Source: Shewanella benthica (GTDB lineage: Bacteria; Pseudomonadota; Gammaproteobacteria; Enterobacterales; Shewanellaceae). From it: 64,000 bases of DNA. This document shows positions 35,815 through 48,846 of this stretch, piece after piece. How positions within the stretch are numbered: position 1 is the first letter of the stretch; every line of letters begins with the position of its first letter. The translations under genes were made by a program, and so were the position numbers. The stretch lies in contig JAKVHY010000003.1 of the NCBI GenBank assembly GCA_023284085.1, forward strand, positions 124,001 through 188,000, in the 5' to 3' direction. The notes under the pieces are model-generated. The model saw only the letters and a program-made list of their open reading frames with translations. It was not told the DNA's origin and searched no databases.

Positions 35815-36813
35815 TTAACTGCGCAGTAGATAATCTATGCTTGGCAGGGTCACAATACTTAGCACTGTGCCTAACATGATAGCCTGAGCACTGATGCTGG
35901 CTTTCACTCGGTACCTCTGTGCCAACAAGTACACACTCGCTGCCGTGGGTAATGCAGCTAGCAGGACTCCCATGATCAGCAAGTCTCCCTCGACGCCAAA
36001 GGCCATTAAGAGCAAATAGGCCAAGCCTGGCTGTATCAATAATTTGCACACATTAATCCAGCTCAATTCGGCGATATGCTGAAGCCTCCCTTGTTTAGCC
36101 GTCACTTGAAGAGCCGCACCGGGGCGGGCCGACGCCAAAGAGAGTTCTTGCTCTGCGCTTGCTTTGGCGAGCACCATGCCTATAGCAAAAAGGGCACAAG
36201 GGCTAGAAGTCATGCCTATCTGGCGTAACATTATCGATAACGACTCATTGACGTGAATGTTGAGGGCCGAAATTGCCATGCCTATGCTGCTACCAATCAC
36301 AATTGGGTTCTGGACCAGAGACTGAAAGATGACGACAAGGGGGGATGCCTGCTTTTGTCCTTGATATAATTCGATGGTGACCAAAACCAGGGCAAAAATA
36401 ATCACCGATAGCAGCGTCGCAATGGCGGCTGCGGTTAATGCGTTAGCATTATCCGGAAACAGTATGGTGAGTAGGGGCATGCCGATAAAAGCGCAGTTAC
36501 CGAATGTGGTGTTTAACGCCCTGAGTGATGCGATATCTGTGCGGCCTTTGTTGGTGATATAGGACACCAAGATCACCAAAAGATAGGTCAGTATCATAGC
36601 CAAGCTATAACCAGCAATAAATCCCCACTGTAAGATCCCTTCGATAGGCGTTTCTGCCAAGGCAATCAGCATGATCGCCGGAAAAGCGATGTAATAGACG
36701 TATTGGTTTAATACCTGATCGGTATCCGGTGGCAGGATCCTACTTTTCTGGATAAGCGAGCCTAGCAACATGATCCCAAGTACGGCAAACAATGGAGTTA
36801 AGATAGGTGACAT
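35815..36813 (-). CDS. AEC-family (auxin efflux carrier-like) transporter
   Basis: A 332-residue inner-membrane protein with about ten hydrophobic segments in two five-helix halves, the AEC layout (SPILTPLFAVLGIMLLG, RALNTTFGNCAFIGMPLL, ALFAIGMVLA). The ATG at 36813 is preferred over that at 36822 because AGGGA then has correct spacing. AEC proteins export or exchange small carboxylates; the substrate here is unknown. Confidence 0.82.
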   Translation of the reverse strand: MSPILTPLFAVLGIMLLGSLIQKSRILPPDTDQVLNQYVYYIAFPAIMLIALAETPIEGILQWGFIAGYSLAMILTYLLVILVSYITNKGRTDIASLRALNTTFGNCAFIGMPLLTILFPDNANALTAAAIATLLSVIIFALVLVTIELYQGQKQASPLVVIFQSLVQNPIVIGSSIGMAISALNIHVNESLSIMLRQIGMTSSPCALFAIGMVLAKASAEQELSLASARPGAALQVTAKQGRLQHIAELSWINVCKLLIQPGLAYLLLMAFGVEGDLLIMGVLLAALPTAASVYLLAQRYRVKASISAQAIMLGTVLSIVTLPSIDYLLRS

Positions 36814-36897
36814 CAATACCATCCCTAGTTTTACTTTCTCATCAAAGTAACACAGTTTTTCATCGGGGTGCTATTAAGCTAAGGTCTTAGGGGCTGT

Positions 36898-37086
36898 TTG
36901 GGTTTTGCTCTGTGGAGCCTCTTGTTAGGGGGATTTCTTTGGCAGCTTGGGCTGGAATATTGCCCTTCATTGGCGGGAGAAAGCCAAGCTGCTGAAAAAG
37001 TTGATCTGTCTTCTTTATTCAAACAGAGAGCCCACTCTAGTCTGCTCACCTATGGTGAGTTTTCAAGCATCTGTCAGGCCCTCTGA
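36898..37086 (+). CDS. Possible small membrane/exported protein (62 residues)
   Basis: A 62-codon frame beginning at TTG with AGGGG four bases upstream. It encodes a hydrophobic N-terminus (FALWSLLLGGFLWQLGL) that could be a membrane anchor or signal peptide, then a polar tail. It sits alone on the plus strand between two minus-strand genes. No family is recognised and chance is a real alternative. Confidence 0.22.
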   Translation: MGFALWSLLLGGFLWQLGLEYCPSLAGESQAAEKVDLSSLFKQRAHSSLLTYGEFSSICQAL

Positions 37087-37100
37087 ATAATTTTATCATT

Positions 37101-37122
37101 GAGAGCGATAGCGTTAGCTCTC
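37101..37122 (-). terminator. Weak hairpin at the end of the barA-DUF416 unit
   Basis: Stem GAGAGC/GCTCTC with further pairing inside, overlapping the DUF416 stop. On the minus strand it is followed by AATGATAAAATTATT rather than a clean T-run. Confidence 0.35.
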
Positions 37123-37719
37123 AGGCAGTCCGATACCTATGTTTGATACGCCCGCTTCAATGATCTCTTTTCGCAACGATTTTACAAAGTCGGCATTCAA
37201 CTTAGGATTGTCTTCGATCAGTTGCAGTAGTGTGCTTTGCAGCTCCTTCTCTTCAACCATGACCTCATGATTAAAGATGTAGTCATCAAACGCATCTTCG
37301 TCAAGATCAACATCGGAAATCGCTTCTATGTAGTTGGCGACTGTGCTCGAAGATAGTTTACTGATGTTGACGATATCTTCTTCGACTTTACTCTGTATGG
37401 CACTCAAGAGGGCGATGATTGCCGTGGTCGCGTCCATGGCAGGGTAGACCCCATAGGCATCGAAGTTGGCAGGATCTGGAGTGATTAGCTCTAATCTTTC
37501 CAGGTAGATATCAATATTGAGCTTTAACTTTTTATCGTAGATAGATTGCCATAATAAGCTAAGTGCAGTATCGAGTACTTGTGGATCACCAAACTCACAC
37601 ACCTCTGAAAAAAGTTGATAATTAGGCAGCATACGTTGGCACAATGCGATGGCGAATACTTTCTTCTGTTGCAAGTCTAACGCTTTTACGCGTTTAAAGA
37701 AGCCGGGCTTGTTTGTCAT
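37114..37719 (-). CDS. DUF416 (YjaG-like) protein
   Basis: A 201-residue cytoplasmic, mainly helical protein of the DUF416/YjaG family (KVFAIALCQRMLPNYQLFSEV, AMDATTAIIALLSAI). Function unknown. Its start lies inside the last 26 bases of barA, so it is translated from the barA message. In E. coli the homologue is elsewhere, so the coupling with barA is a local arrangement. Confidence 0.82.
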   Translation of the reverse strand: MTNKPGFFKRVKALDLQQKKVFAIALCQRMLPNYQLFSEVCEFGDPQVLDTALSLLWQSIYDKKLKLNIDIYLERLELITPDPANFDAYGVYPAMDATTAIIALLSAIQSKVEEDIVNISKLSSSTVANYIEAISDVDLDEDAFDDYIFNHEVMVEEKELQSTLLQLIEDNPKLNADFVKSLRKEIIEAGVSNIGIGLPES

Positions 37720-40507
37720 CTAATACATCCGTTGATAACTGTGATAACACTTGATTTGCCGCCGATTCTACCTTAGTTAGTTCATCAAGTAACTCTAGTA
37801 TTTCAGGTTCCACCTCGGCGATACCAATTCCTTGCTTTAACCTCGATTCTATCTCATTGCAAAGCTTCTGTGTCGTGGGTACGCCGCAGTAACAACTCGC
37901 GCCATGTAACTTATGTACTGTGGCGAGCATCTGTTTTTCATCGAAGTTATCTAAGCAGTCCTGGAGCTGTGATCTGGTCTCTGGGAGTGAGTCCACCAAC
38001 ATTTGCAGCATATCCAGGGCTAAATCTGTCTTATTGTTTGCCTGGGTTAAACACAGATCCCAGTTGAGGGTGAACTGATCGAAATGGGTGAATCTGGGAC
38101 GGGTCTTCCAGCGGCTGATGACACTTCTAAGAGAGGCTTCATCTATGGGTTTAGGTAAGTAACCGTCCATACCACTGTGTTCGATTCGCTCTCTCTCTTC
38201 GGCAATGGTATGTGCCGTCACTGCTATGATAGGAGTATTACGATTGAGGGAGTGTTGACGTATTTGTTTCGTGGCGCTGATGCCATCTGTACCAGGCATC
38301 TGTATATCCATGAATATGAGATCGAAACTACGCTCCTGAGCCTGCTTGATAGCGCCCTGGCCGCTATTAACAACCGTGACTTGACTGACGACTTCTTTTA
38401 GCAAAGTATCGATGAGCTTTAGGTTCGCCGGATTATCATCGACAGCCAGTATACTCATGGCTTCTCTCGAAATAGGCTCGGGAGGTGTGTATTCTTTGAG
38501 TAGTTGCTGGCTTTCTGAGTTAGGTTGAGGATCAATCAAGATCTGAGCCAGTACTTTCTCGCCTATTGGCGCTGACACCAGCTTATCGACAAAGGGCAAG
38601 ATGCTGTGGAGTTCATGCTCGAGATCTCCGCCGATAAAGATGAGATAGCGACACCTGGTTTTTATCTTTTCCAGCTGTGAGGCAATATCACAGTCTTTGT
38701 CCAGGCCCTTGTTGCTGATCAGGGCGTAATCATAAAGGGTATCGTGCTGACTGAAATGATGATCCAGCTGTTCACTGGAGCGAATGTTAGTCAGCCGCAT
38801 TCCCCAATGCCTTACCTGACGATCTAAGGTGTTGTTAGACAGCTCTCTGGATTCAAGCAACAAGATAGTCTTATTGAGCAGTTTATCCACTGACAGGATC
38901 TGACCTATTGGATATATGCTGGTGTTGAGAGGGAGGGTGAACCAAAAAGTTGAACCCGTATTAGGCTTTGAATTACAGCCTATCTGGCCGCCCATACGGT
39001 TGATCAGTCGCTTAGTGATAATAAGCCCAAGACCCGTTCCGCCAAAGCGGCGGGAAATGGATGAGTCTGCCTGGCCAAACGCTTGGAAAAGCAGTTCTTG
39101 TTGCTCCTCATCGATACCAATACCGGTATCGCTCACTTCACATCTTAGCTTGACCTTGTCATCGGTCGCTTCGGTCAGCTGTAGTTTTAAATGCACGCTA
39201 CCACTATCGGTGAATTTGATGGCATTCCCCACCAGATTGGTGATGATCTGGCTAAACCGCATCGCATCGCCGGAGAGGTCTTCCGGTATCGATTGGTCGA
39301 TATCTACTACTAACTCAATATCCTTGTCACGGGCACTGTTAGATAACAAGGTGATGGTATCGTCTAATGTCTCTCTCAGTGCGAACGGCATGTTCTCCAA
39401 CACCATTTTCCCCGCTTCGAGTTTCGAGAAATCTAAGATGTCGTTGATGATCCCCAACAGGTTAGTCGCGCTTTTTTCTATGGTATTGACATAGTCCTGT
39501 TGACTCGAATGCAGAGGCGTCTTGAGTAGCTGTTTGGCAAAGCCTATGACGCCGTTGAGTGGAGTCCTTAATTCATGGGACATGTTGGCTAGGAATTCTG
39601 ATTTTATTCGACTCGCCTCTAACGCGCGTTTCTTGGCGAGATCCAGCTCGACGTTCTGGATCTCGATCTGCTCTAAGGTTTCCCTTAAATCTGAGGTGGC
39701 CTGATCGATATTCTGCTGCATCTCTTCGTGATATTCGGACAGGGAGCCTGCCATGGCGTTAATGCCACGTTTGAGCAGATCCAGCTCGCCGATCAAGTTA
39801 CCATCTACCCGGGTATCTAGCTTGCCTTCACGGATCTTAGCCACGACTCGCACCATCTCTGTGATGGGTTGAGTGACGTTTTTAACCAGTCTGAAGGTGA
39901 AGAGTAAATTCAGCTGAACACCGATTAACACGATAATAAATGCGGCAACGGCGGCCCTATGTTGCTCGAGTAGTGCATTTTCTTTATTGACTAATACCGC
40001 TATGTAGCCGAGCTTAATTGCTACCAGGCGCTCAGTATCCTGGTTTTCATCGGTATTAAGGTGAAGTTCATTATCAGATGAAAAAATAGGAGTGCGAAGT
40101 ATGATGCTATCGCCGACTTGTTCGAGCTGAGTGTTGAGTAGGCTGGTAAAAGGCTGATCGTAGCGCATCATTTCATGATTTTTATAATGATGTGAGGTGA
40201 CTATGACACGATTATTGGTATCGAAAATGGCAATAAACTGCACTAAAGACGCTTTATTTAGCTGGATAGCCGTGATCAGTTTTTTGGTACTTTCAAAGTC
40301 ATTGTTCTCAAGTCCAATGGCCGCAGCAATCGCCAGTGGCTCAATAATATTGCTGCCTTGCTCTATGAGAGTTTGTTCGAGTTCATAGAAACGATTTATG
40401 GTAAAATAGCTGCCCAGTAGAACACCAACTAGAATCGTCGGCGCTAACGCAAGTACAAGTACCCAAGAGCGGAGACTGTATTTCGTCATGTTATCGGCGT
40501 TATTCAT
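37694..40507 (-). CDS. barA: Hybrid sensor kinase BarA
   Basis: A 937-residue membrane hybrid kinase that phosphorylates the UvrY/SirA regulator and so drives the Csr small RNAs. It has membrane segments at about 13-33 and 188-207 around a periplasmic loop, HAMP (about 208-262), HisKA with MSHELRTPLNG, HATPase with NLVGNAIKF, DTGIGID and GTGLGL, and a receiver domain with LAVDDNPAN, phospho-Asp in FMDIQMPG and YLPKPID. The C-terminal Hpt has the phospho-His in VHKLHGASCYCG. This is the full BarA phosphorelay architecture. CsrA, the end target of the pathway, is encoded about 22 kb away in this window. Confidence 0.93.
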   Translation of the reverse strand: MNNADNMTKYSLRSWVLVLALAPTILVGVLLGSYFTINRFYELEQTLIEQGSNIIEPLAIAAAIGLENNDFESTKKLITAIQLNKASLVQFIAIFDTNNRVIVTSHHYKNHEMMRYDQPFTSLLNTQLEQVGDSIILRTPIFSSDNELHLNTDENQDTERLVAIKLGYIAVLVNKENALLEQHRAAVAAFIIVLIGVQLNLLFTFRLVKNVTQPITEMVRVVAKIREGKLDTRVDGNLIGELDLLKRGINAMAGSLSEYHEEMQQNIDQATSDLRETLEQIEIQNVELDLAKKRALEASRIKSEFLANMSHELRTPLNGVIGFAKQLLKTPLHSSQQDYVNTIEKSATNLLGIINDILDFSKLEAGKMVLENMPFALRETLDDTITLLSNSARDKDIELVVDIDQSIPEDLSGDAMRFSQIITNLVGNAIKFTDSGSVHLKLQLTEATDDKVKLRCEVSDTGIGIDEEQQELLFQAFGQADSSISRRFGGTGLGLIITKRLINRMGGQIGCNSKPNTGSTFWFTLPLNTSIYPIGQILSVDKLLNKTILLLESRELSNNTLDRQVRHWGMRLTNIRSSEQLDHHFSQHDTLYDYALISNKGLDKDCDIASQLEKIKTRCRYLIFIGGDLEHELHSILPFVDKLVSAPIGEKVLAQILIDPQPNSESQQLLKEYTPPEPISREAMSILAVDDNPANLKLIDTLLKEVVSQVTVVNSGQGAIKQAQERSFDLIFMDIQMPGTDGISATKQIRQHSLNRNTPIIAVTAHTIAEERERIEHSGMDGYLPKPIDEASLRSVISRWKTRPRFTHFDQFTLNWDLCLTQANNKTDLALDMLQMLVDSLPETRSQLQDCLDNFDEKQMLATVHKLHGASCYCGVPTTQKLCNEIESRLKQGIGIAEVEPEILELLDELTKVESAANQVLSQLSTDVLDDKQARLL

Positions 40508-40604
40508 TAAGTTAGCTAATCTACCAGTTTGTTGACAAACGTGTCACTAGACTGCCAGAGAATAGGCGGTCTTGGCCAGTATTATTATCGATTTAGAGGC
40601 CTCA

Positions 40605-41960
40605 ATGGCACAGTTTTTTAAAGCAAAACCAAATAGATCTAAGCAAATATCAGCCAAAATAAGCTTAGAGGTGACTCAGCTCGATCATTTGGGTGCGGGT
40701 ATTGCTCACCAGGATGGCAAGATTATCTTCGTGCCGGGGGCGTTACCGGGAGAGAGCGTGAGAGGGCAATTGACCGAGCAGAAGAAGCGCCATGCTCGTG
40801 CAACATTGCAACAGATAGTCACACCGTCCCCAGATCGAGTCACGCCCAAATGTGCCCATTATGACCAGTGTGGTGGCTGTGACCTACAACATCTGCTAAT
40901 CGATAAGCAACGTAGCCATAAACAAGATGCCTTAGTCAGTCTTATGGCTAAGCTGGGTCAGGCTGAAGCTGAGACGCTCGCGCCGGCACTGATTGGTAAA
41001 GAGTGGGATTATCGACGCCGTGCCAGACTCGCGACTTTTTATGATAGAAATACTAAGCACACCACGCTGGGTTTCAGGGCCAAGGCGAGTAAACAAGTCA
41101 TTAAGATAGCGCATTGTCCAGTACTGGCGACGCCATTATCAGACCTGATCTTGCCTTTGTCTAAGGTGCTCAATCAACTCTCGAGCAAAAAAGCCTTGGG
41201 TCATGTCGAACTCATAGAAGCCAATAATGGACATTTTGTCGTGATCAGAATGACCAAAGCCATGTCGGATAAAGACACCGAAAAGTTGCGAGCATTTGCT
41301 CTCAGTCATGGGGTTAGCCTGATAGTACAAGGCAATGATTCAGACTTAACCTTGATCTGTGATACGCCTAAAATACTGGACCTTGGCTCAGATGAACTGC
41401 CCTATTATGAGCTGGATAACGGGGTTAAGCTCAGTTTTACTCCTGGAAATTTTGTTCAGGTGAACGCCGAAATCAATAATGCCATGGTCAATCAAGCCGT
41501 GGACTGGCTATCTGTCGAAGCCAATGAGCGGGTGTTAGATCTCTTCTGTGGTGTTGGAAACTTCAGTCTGCCATTAGCTAAGAAAGGCGCCGAGGTGATA
41601 GGTGTTGAAGGCGTGCCTGAAATGGTGCAACAAGCCAGAATGAATGCCACACTGAGTGGATTAGACAAGGTGTCTTTCTTTCATACCGATCTTAGCGCCG
41701 ACCTTTCTCAAGAATCCTGGCTAGGTAAAGTGGATAAATTACTGTTAGACCCAGCCAGAGCGGGGGCTTTTGAGAGTCTGCAATGGCTGAAGAAGATGAA
41801 ACCTAAGTCAATCGTTTATGTGTCATGTGATCCGGCGAGTCTGGCACGAGACAGTGAGTCTCTGTTAAAACATGGTTACAAGTTAACAAATTTAGGCTTG
41901 ATTGATATGTTTCCTCAAACCCATCACATCGAAGCCATGGCCTTGTTTGAATTGAGTTAA
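40605..41960 (+). CDS. rlmD: 23S rRNA (uracil-1939-C5)-methyltransferase RlmD
   Basis: A 451-residue SAM-dependent enzyme methylating U1939 of 23S rRNA. The TRAM domain (about 20-75) is followed by an Fe-S cluster motif ([13 protein letters not shown]) and the methyltransferase fold with [24 protein letters not shown] and catalytic Cys in [12 protein letters not shown]. The ATG at 40605 gives the usual N-terminus; an upstream in-frame TTG adds 11 unlikely residues. It precedes relA, as in E. coli. Confidence 0.95.
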   Translation: MAQFFKAKPNRSKQISAKISLEVTQLDHLGAGIAHQDGKIIFVPGALPGESVRGQLTEQKKRHARATLQQIVTPSPDRVTPKCAHYDQCGGCDLQHLLIDKQRSHKQDALVSLMAKLGQAEAETLAPALIGKEWDYRRRARLATFYDRNTKHTTLGFRAKASKQVIKIAHCPVLATPLSDLILPLSKVLNQLSSKKALGHVELIEANNGHFVVIRMTKAMSDKDTEKLRAFALSHGVSLIVQGNDSDLTLICDTPKILDLGSDELPYYELDNGVKLSFTPGNFVQVNAEINNAMVNQAVDWLSVEANERVLDLFCGVGNFSLPLAKKGAEVIGVEGVPEMVQQARMNATLSGLDKVSFFHTDLSADLSQESWLGKVDKLLLDPARAGAFESLQWLKKMKPKSIVYVSCDPASLARDSESLLKHGYKLTNLGLIDMFPQTHHIEAMALFELS

Positions 41961-42102
41961 TTGTATAATTAGTAACTAATTAACGCTTGAGTCAGGGTTT
42001 GTTAATTGACATTGGAAGCGGAATGTTCAAGATAGGCCTTCGGTGAGAAGGGATTAAGTTCCTGAGCGTACTTTAAGATTTAAAGTTAAGGATGTTATTG
42101 AG

Positions 42103-44307
42103 ATGGTATCAGTTCGAGAAGCACATTTTAGTGATCCCGATTTTCAGTTAGAAGAGTGGGTCAATCGTTACATCAGTGACACAGATGAAGCCCAATCTTT
42201 ACTCGAACTGCTACGTCAGATTGAGACCATGGTGTCGCAGCATGGTAATGATATTAATCTTATCCAGCGTGCCAGAGAGTTGATAGAAATTCTCGCGCCT
42301 CTGAACATGGATATCGAAACCTTGCAGGCATCTGTCATCTTCGTGGTCTATGATGCCGGCATCTTATCTAAGGAGTCACTGGAGGAGTCCTTCGGTAAAG
42401 GGCTCGCCACCTTAGTGCGCAGTGTTGAAACCATGAATGCCATTGGGGCATTGAAAATCAATGATCAGTCCCGCGCCGCAGAGCCTCAGATAGATAATAT
42501 CCGCCGTATGTTATTGGCCATGGTGGAAGATGTTCGCGCCGTGGTGATCAAGCTTGCCGAACGTATCTGTCTGCTCAGAGAAGTGAAGACTGCCGATGAA
42601 GAGACACGAGTGCTCTTGGCCCGTGAAATTGCCGATATCTATGCCCCTCTGGCCAACAGACTCGGGATCGGCCAACTGAAGTGGGAGTTAGAAGATATTT
42701 CATTTCGCTATCTTCATCCTCAAACTTATAAAGATATCGCCAAACAGCTAGATGGTAAGCGCTTGGATCGTGAGACATTCATCGATAATTTTGTCGGTCA
42801 ATTGCAAGCCAGATTAGATAAAGATCACATCAGGGCCAAGGTGTATGGCCGCCCTAAACATATCTATAGCATCTGGAAGAAGATGAAGGGTAAAGATCTT
42901 AAGTTCGATGAACTGTTCGATGTGCGCGCGGTGCGGATTGTCACAGATAGGCTGCAGGACTGTTATGGGGCTTTAGGTGTGGTACACACGCTTTGGCATC
43001 ATATTCCCCGGGAGTTCGACGATTATGTCGCTAATCCTAAACCCAACGGTTATCAGTCTATCCATACCATAGTTGTGGGTCCCGAGGGTAAAACCGTCGA
43101 GATCCAGATCCGCACCGAGCAGATGCATGAAGATGCCGAGCTCGGAGTCGCCGCTCACTGGAAATATAAAGAGGGCACCAGCGGCGGTAAGCAGACTGGT
43201 TATGAAGAGAAGATTAACTGGCTGCGTAAGATTTTGCAGTGGCAAGAGGATGTGGCCGAGAGTGGCAATCTAGTGGAAGAGGTGCGCAGCCAGGTCTTCG
43301 AAGACAGGGTCTATGTGTTTACCCCTAGCGGTGAGGTGGTCGACCTGCCGCTTGGCTCGACGGTGCTTGATTTCGCCTACTATATTCATTCCCATGTGGG
43401 ACATAAGTGCATAGGGGCAAAAGTCGATGGCCGCATAGTGCCATTCACCTATCAGGTGGAAACGGGTCAGCGCATCGAAATCAACACCTCTAAGCAGCCT
43501 AACCCTAAGCGTGACTGGCTTAATCCACACTTAGGTTACATTCGCTCATCCCGAGCGCGTTCTAAGATTCAGCACTGGTTTAAACAGCAAGACAGAGACA
43601 AGAACAGTGCCGCCGGCCGTGAGATGATGGAAACTGAGCTTTCACGTGTGGGACTCAAGCTCAAAGACGCTCAAAGTGCAGTCGAGCGGTTTAATATGGT
43701 GAGTATGGATGACCTTTTAGCCGCGATCGGTGGCGGAGATGTCAGGCTCAACCAGGTGGTTAACCATGTACAGAGCCAGATGCGTAAGCATGAGCTATCC
43801 GATGAGGAAGCGGTCGAAGATCTGGTTAAAAAGAGTCAGAGTAAGGCGGGAAAGAAAGCTAAGGGCCAGATTGAAGTGAGTGGTGTGGGCAACTTGATGA
43901 GTCATATCGCACGTTGTTGCCAGCCGGTACCCGGGGATGAGATCTTTGGTTTCATCACTAAGGGCCGCGGGATCTCGGTGCACAGGGCCGATTGTGATCA
44001 GGTCAAAGAGTTAATTCGCGCCCATCCTGAACGTACTGTCGATGTCGTGTGGGGAGAGAACTACTCCGGCGGCTATAAGATCCGCTTGCGGATCATCGCC
44101 CATGACCGTTCGGGTTTGTTACGTGATTTGACCTCGGTACTCGCCGCCGAGAAAACCCATGTGATGGCGATGAGCACATCATCGGATGTTAAGACCCAGA
44201 CGGTCGCTATCGAACTCGAGTTGGAATTGTATAATCTCGATGGACTCTCTAAGGTACTGGCGAAAATTAATCAGGTGGAAAGTGTGAGTGAAGCCAGACG
44301 CTTATAA
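42103..44307 (+). CDS. relA: GTP pyrophosphokinase RelA
   Basis: A 734-residue ribosome-associated (p)ppGpp synthetase (E. coli 744). The N-terminal pseudo-hydrolase domain lacks the HD pair (FVVYDAGILSKESLEESFGK). The synthetase domain (about 240-370) has YGRPKHIYSIWKKM, FDELFDVRAVRIV and NGYQSIHT. A TGS domain (about 405-465), a zinc-finger region with HIARCCQPVPGDEI and a C-terminal ACT domain follow. It senses uncharged tRNA at stalled ribosomes and starts the stringent response. It ends at its own terminator. Confidence 0.97.
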   Translation: MVSVREAHFSDPDFQLEEWVNRYISDTDEAQSLLELLRQIETMVSQHGNDINLIQRARELIEILAPLNMDIETLQASVIFVVYDAGILSKESLEESFGKGLATLVRSVETMNAIGALKINDQSRAAEPQIDNIRRMLLAMVEDVRAVVIKLAERICLLREVKTADEETRVLLAREIADIYAPLANRLGIGQLKWELEDISFRYLHPQTYKDIAKQLDGKRLDRETFIDNFVGQLQARLDKDHIRAKVYGRPKHIYSIWKKMKGKDLKFDELFDVRAVRIVTDRLQDCYGALGVVHTLWHHIPREFDDYVANPKPNGYQSIHTIVVGPEGKTVEIQIRTEQMHEDAELGVAAHWKYKEGTSGGKQTGYEEKINWLRKILQWQEDVAESGNLVEEVRSQVFEDRVYVFTPSGEVVDLPLGSTVLDFAYYIHSHVGHKCIGAKVDGRIVPFTYQVETGQRIEINTSKQPNPKRDWLNPHLGYIRSSRARSKIQHWFKQQDRDKNSAAGREMMETELSRVGLKLKDAQSAVERFNMVSMDDLLAAIGGGDVRLNQVVNHVQSQMRKHELSDEEAVEDLVKKSQSKAGKKAKGQIEVSGVGNLMSHIARCCQPVPGDEIFGFITKGRGISVHRADCDQVKELIRAHPERTVDVVWGENYSGGYKIRLRIIAHDRSGLLRDLTSVLAAEKTHVMAMSTSSDVKTQTVAIELELELYNLDGLSKVLAKINQVESVSEARRL

Positions 44308-44344
44308 TCCTGAGGACGTTTGATTTGGGATTATTGACTTAATT

Positions 44345-44367
44345 AAGGCGGCTTTTGCCGCCTTTTT
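44345..44367 (+). terminator. relA terminator
   Basis: An 8-bp stem AAGGCGGC/GCCGCCTT with a TTTT loop and a T-run, 38 bases beyond the relA stop and 24 bases before mazG. Confidence 0.85.
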
Positions 44368-44391
44368 AGATTTGGATTATACGGAATTAAG

Positions 44392-45189
44392 ATGAAAAAC
44401 AGTGATATTCAACCTCTGCTGGATGTGATGGCAAGGCTCAGAGATCCGCAATCGGGTTGCCCCTGGGATCTGGCTCAATCATTTAGCACTATTGTGCCCT
44501 TCACCTTAGAAGAGGCCTATGAAGTTGCCGATACTATAGAGCGCATGGCCTTAGATGAGCTTCCCGATGAGCTGGGAGACTTGCTATTTCAGGTGGTGTT
44601 CTATTGTCAGTTGGGTAAAGAGCAAGGCTTGTTCGATTTTGGAGATGTAGTAGCGAAAATATGCAACAAGCTTACCTCGAGACATCCCCATGTGTTTGGC
44701 TCTCTCAAAGAGGCGAGCGCCGAGCAAGTGAAGAAAAATTGGGAAACCATAAAAACCAAAGAACGCAGGGATAAATCCCTTCACTCGGTATTGGATAACA
44801 TTCCGCTTGCCTTACCCGCACTGACTCGCTCGGTCAAAATTCAGCAACGCGTTGCGCGAGTTGGATTTGATTGGGATGATCTCGGCCCTGTGGTCGATAA
44901 AATTCATGAGGAGATCGACGAAGTCCTGCATGAGGTCAGGTTAGATAAACCGATACAAGAGAAGATACAAGATGAGATGGGCGATCTGCTGTTTGCCGTG
45001 ACTAACTTGGCACGTCACTTAGGCATTGAACCTGAACAGGCGCTGCGTCAGGCAAATGCAAAGTTTGAACGACGTTTCAGAGGCGTCGAAACCTTAGCGA
45101 GCAAGAGCGGTAAGTCGATGGAAGAACACAGCTTAATCGAGCTCGATGGCTACTGGGATCAAGTAAAGCGTAATGAAGTGTACAAATAG
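44392..45189 (+). CDS. mazG: Nucleoside triphosphate pyrophosphohydrolase MazG
   Basis: A 265-residue enzyme with tandem MazG domains (E. coli 263). The first has CPWDLAQSF and EEAYEVADTIE...DELPDELGDLLFQV; the second EEIDEVLHEVR and DEMGDLLFAVTNLARHLG, with the EExxE and ExxD metal-binding patterns. It hydrolyses NTPs/dNTPs and can lower (p)ppGpp in cells. It lies beside relA as in E. coli, but without the mazEF toxin-antitoxin pair between them. Confidence 0.95.
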   Translation: MKNSDIQPLLDVMARLRDPQSGCPWDLAQSFSTIVPFTLEEAYEVADTIERMALDELPDELGDLLFQVVFYCQLGKEQGLFDFGDVVAKICNKLTSRHPHVFGSLKEASAEQVKKNWETIKTKERRDKSLHSVLDNIPLALPALTRSVKIQQRVARVGFDWDDLGPVVDKIHEEIDEVLHEVRLDKPIQEKIQDEMGDLLFAVTNLARHLGIEPEQALRQANAKFERRFRGVETLASKSGKSMEEHSLIELDGYWDQVKRNEVYK

Positions 45190-46941
<1,752 letters not shown>

Positions 46942-46953
46942 ATCAGTGACGTT

Positions 46954-46986
46954 AAGCCGCTTCCAAAGTTTGGAGGCGGCTTTTTT
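46954..46986 (+). terminator. pyrG terminator
   Basis: A long stem (AAGCCGCTTCCAAA with TTTGGAGGCGGCTT, one G-U pair) and a T6 run, 12 bases after the pyrG stop. Confidence 0.9.
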
Positions 46987-47059
46987 GTTTTCTGATGATG
47001 TAAATTTGGATGAACAAATTTCAGTTTTATTATATTTTTGATTTTATTTTTAAACTTAA

Positions 47060-48364
<1,305 letters not shown>

Positions 48365-48450
48365 TCATCGGCTGGCTGATCTATTCAAGATTCGAGATAC
48401 GCTCTCGATAGAATGAGTTAGTAAGTCAGGTTAAATTGTCGCTATTAATG

Positions 48451-48478
48451 AAAAGGTCACCACTGGGTGGCCTTTTTT
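48451..48478 (+). terminator. eno terminator
   Basis: Stem AAAAGGTCACC/GGTGGCCTTTT with a 4-base loop and a T6 run, 87 bases after the eno stop, immediately before ftsB. Confidence 0.85.
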
Positions 48479-48519
48479 GTTGTATTATCTCGGCCGAGTG
48501 TCGAATAATTGGTATTGCA

Positions 48520-48810
48520 ATGAAACGTTTCCTATTTGTATTGATCGGCTTGTTAGGCGTACTCCAGTACCAGTTGTGGTGCGGGCCAAATAACCTGCCT
48601 GGATCTGTCGAACTACGTGAACAGATAGCGCTTCAGCAAGAGGGCAATGCCAAGTTAATCGCACGCAATCAAGTGTTGCGGGAAGAGATAATCGATCTTC
48701 GCAGTGGCACCGAAGCATTAGAAGAACGTGCTCGAAATGAACTGGGTATGGTAAAAGAGGGTGAAACATTTTTTCGTGTCGTGGGTGGCAGCCTAAAGCC
48801 TGCAAACTGA
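48520..48810 (+). CDS. ftsB: Cell division protein FtsB
   Basis: A 96-residue bitopic divisome protein that bridges FtsQ and FtsL and helps activate septal wall synthesis. It has a short cytoplasmic start, one membrane helix (about 4-21, FLFVLIGLLGVLQYQLW) and a periplasmic coiled coil (about 30-75) ending in the conserved ARNELGMVKEGETFF. The ATG at 48520 matches the family N-terminus. It is followed by ispD 36 bases later. Confidence 0.95.
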   Translation: MKRFLFVLIGLLGVLQYQLWCGPNNLPGSVELREQIALQQEGNAKLIARNQVLREEIIDLRSGTEALEERARNELGMVKEGETFFRVVGGSLKPAN

Positions 48811-48846
48811 TTGACCTCCTAATCTTAAACAAGCAGAAATTTATTC

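Noticed and set aside
44308..44391. mazEF toxin-antitoxin pair between relA and mazG
   Set aside because: Only 84 bases separate the two genes, holding a terminator and the mazG leader.
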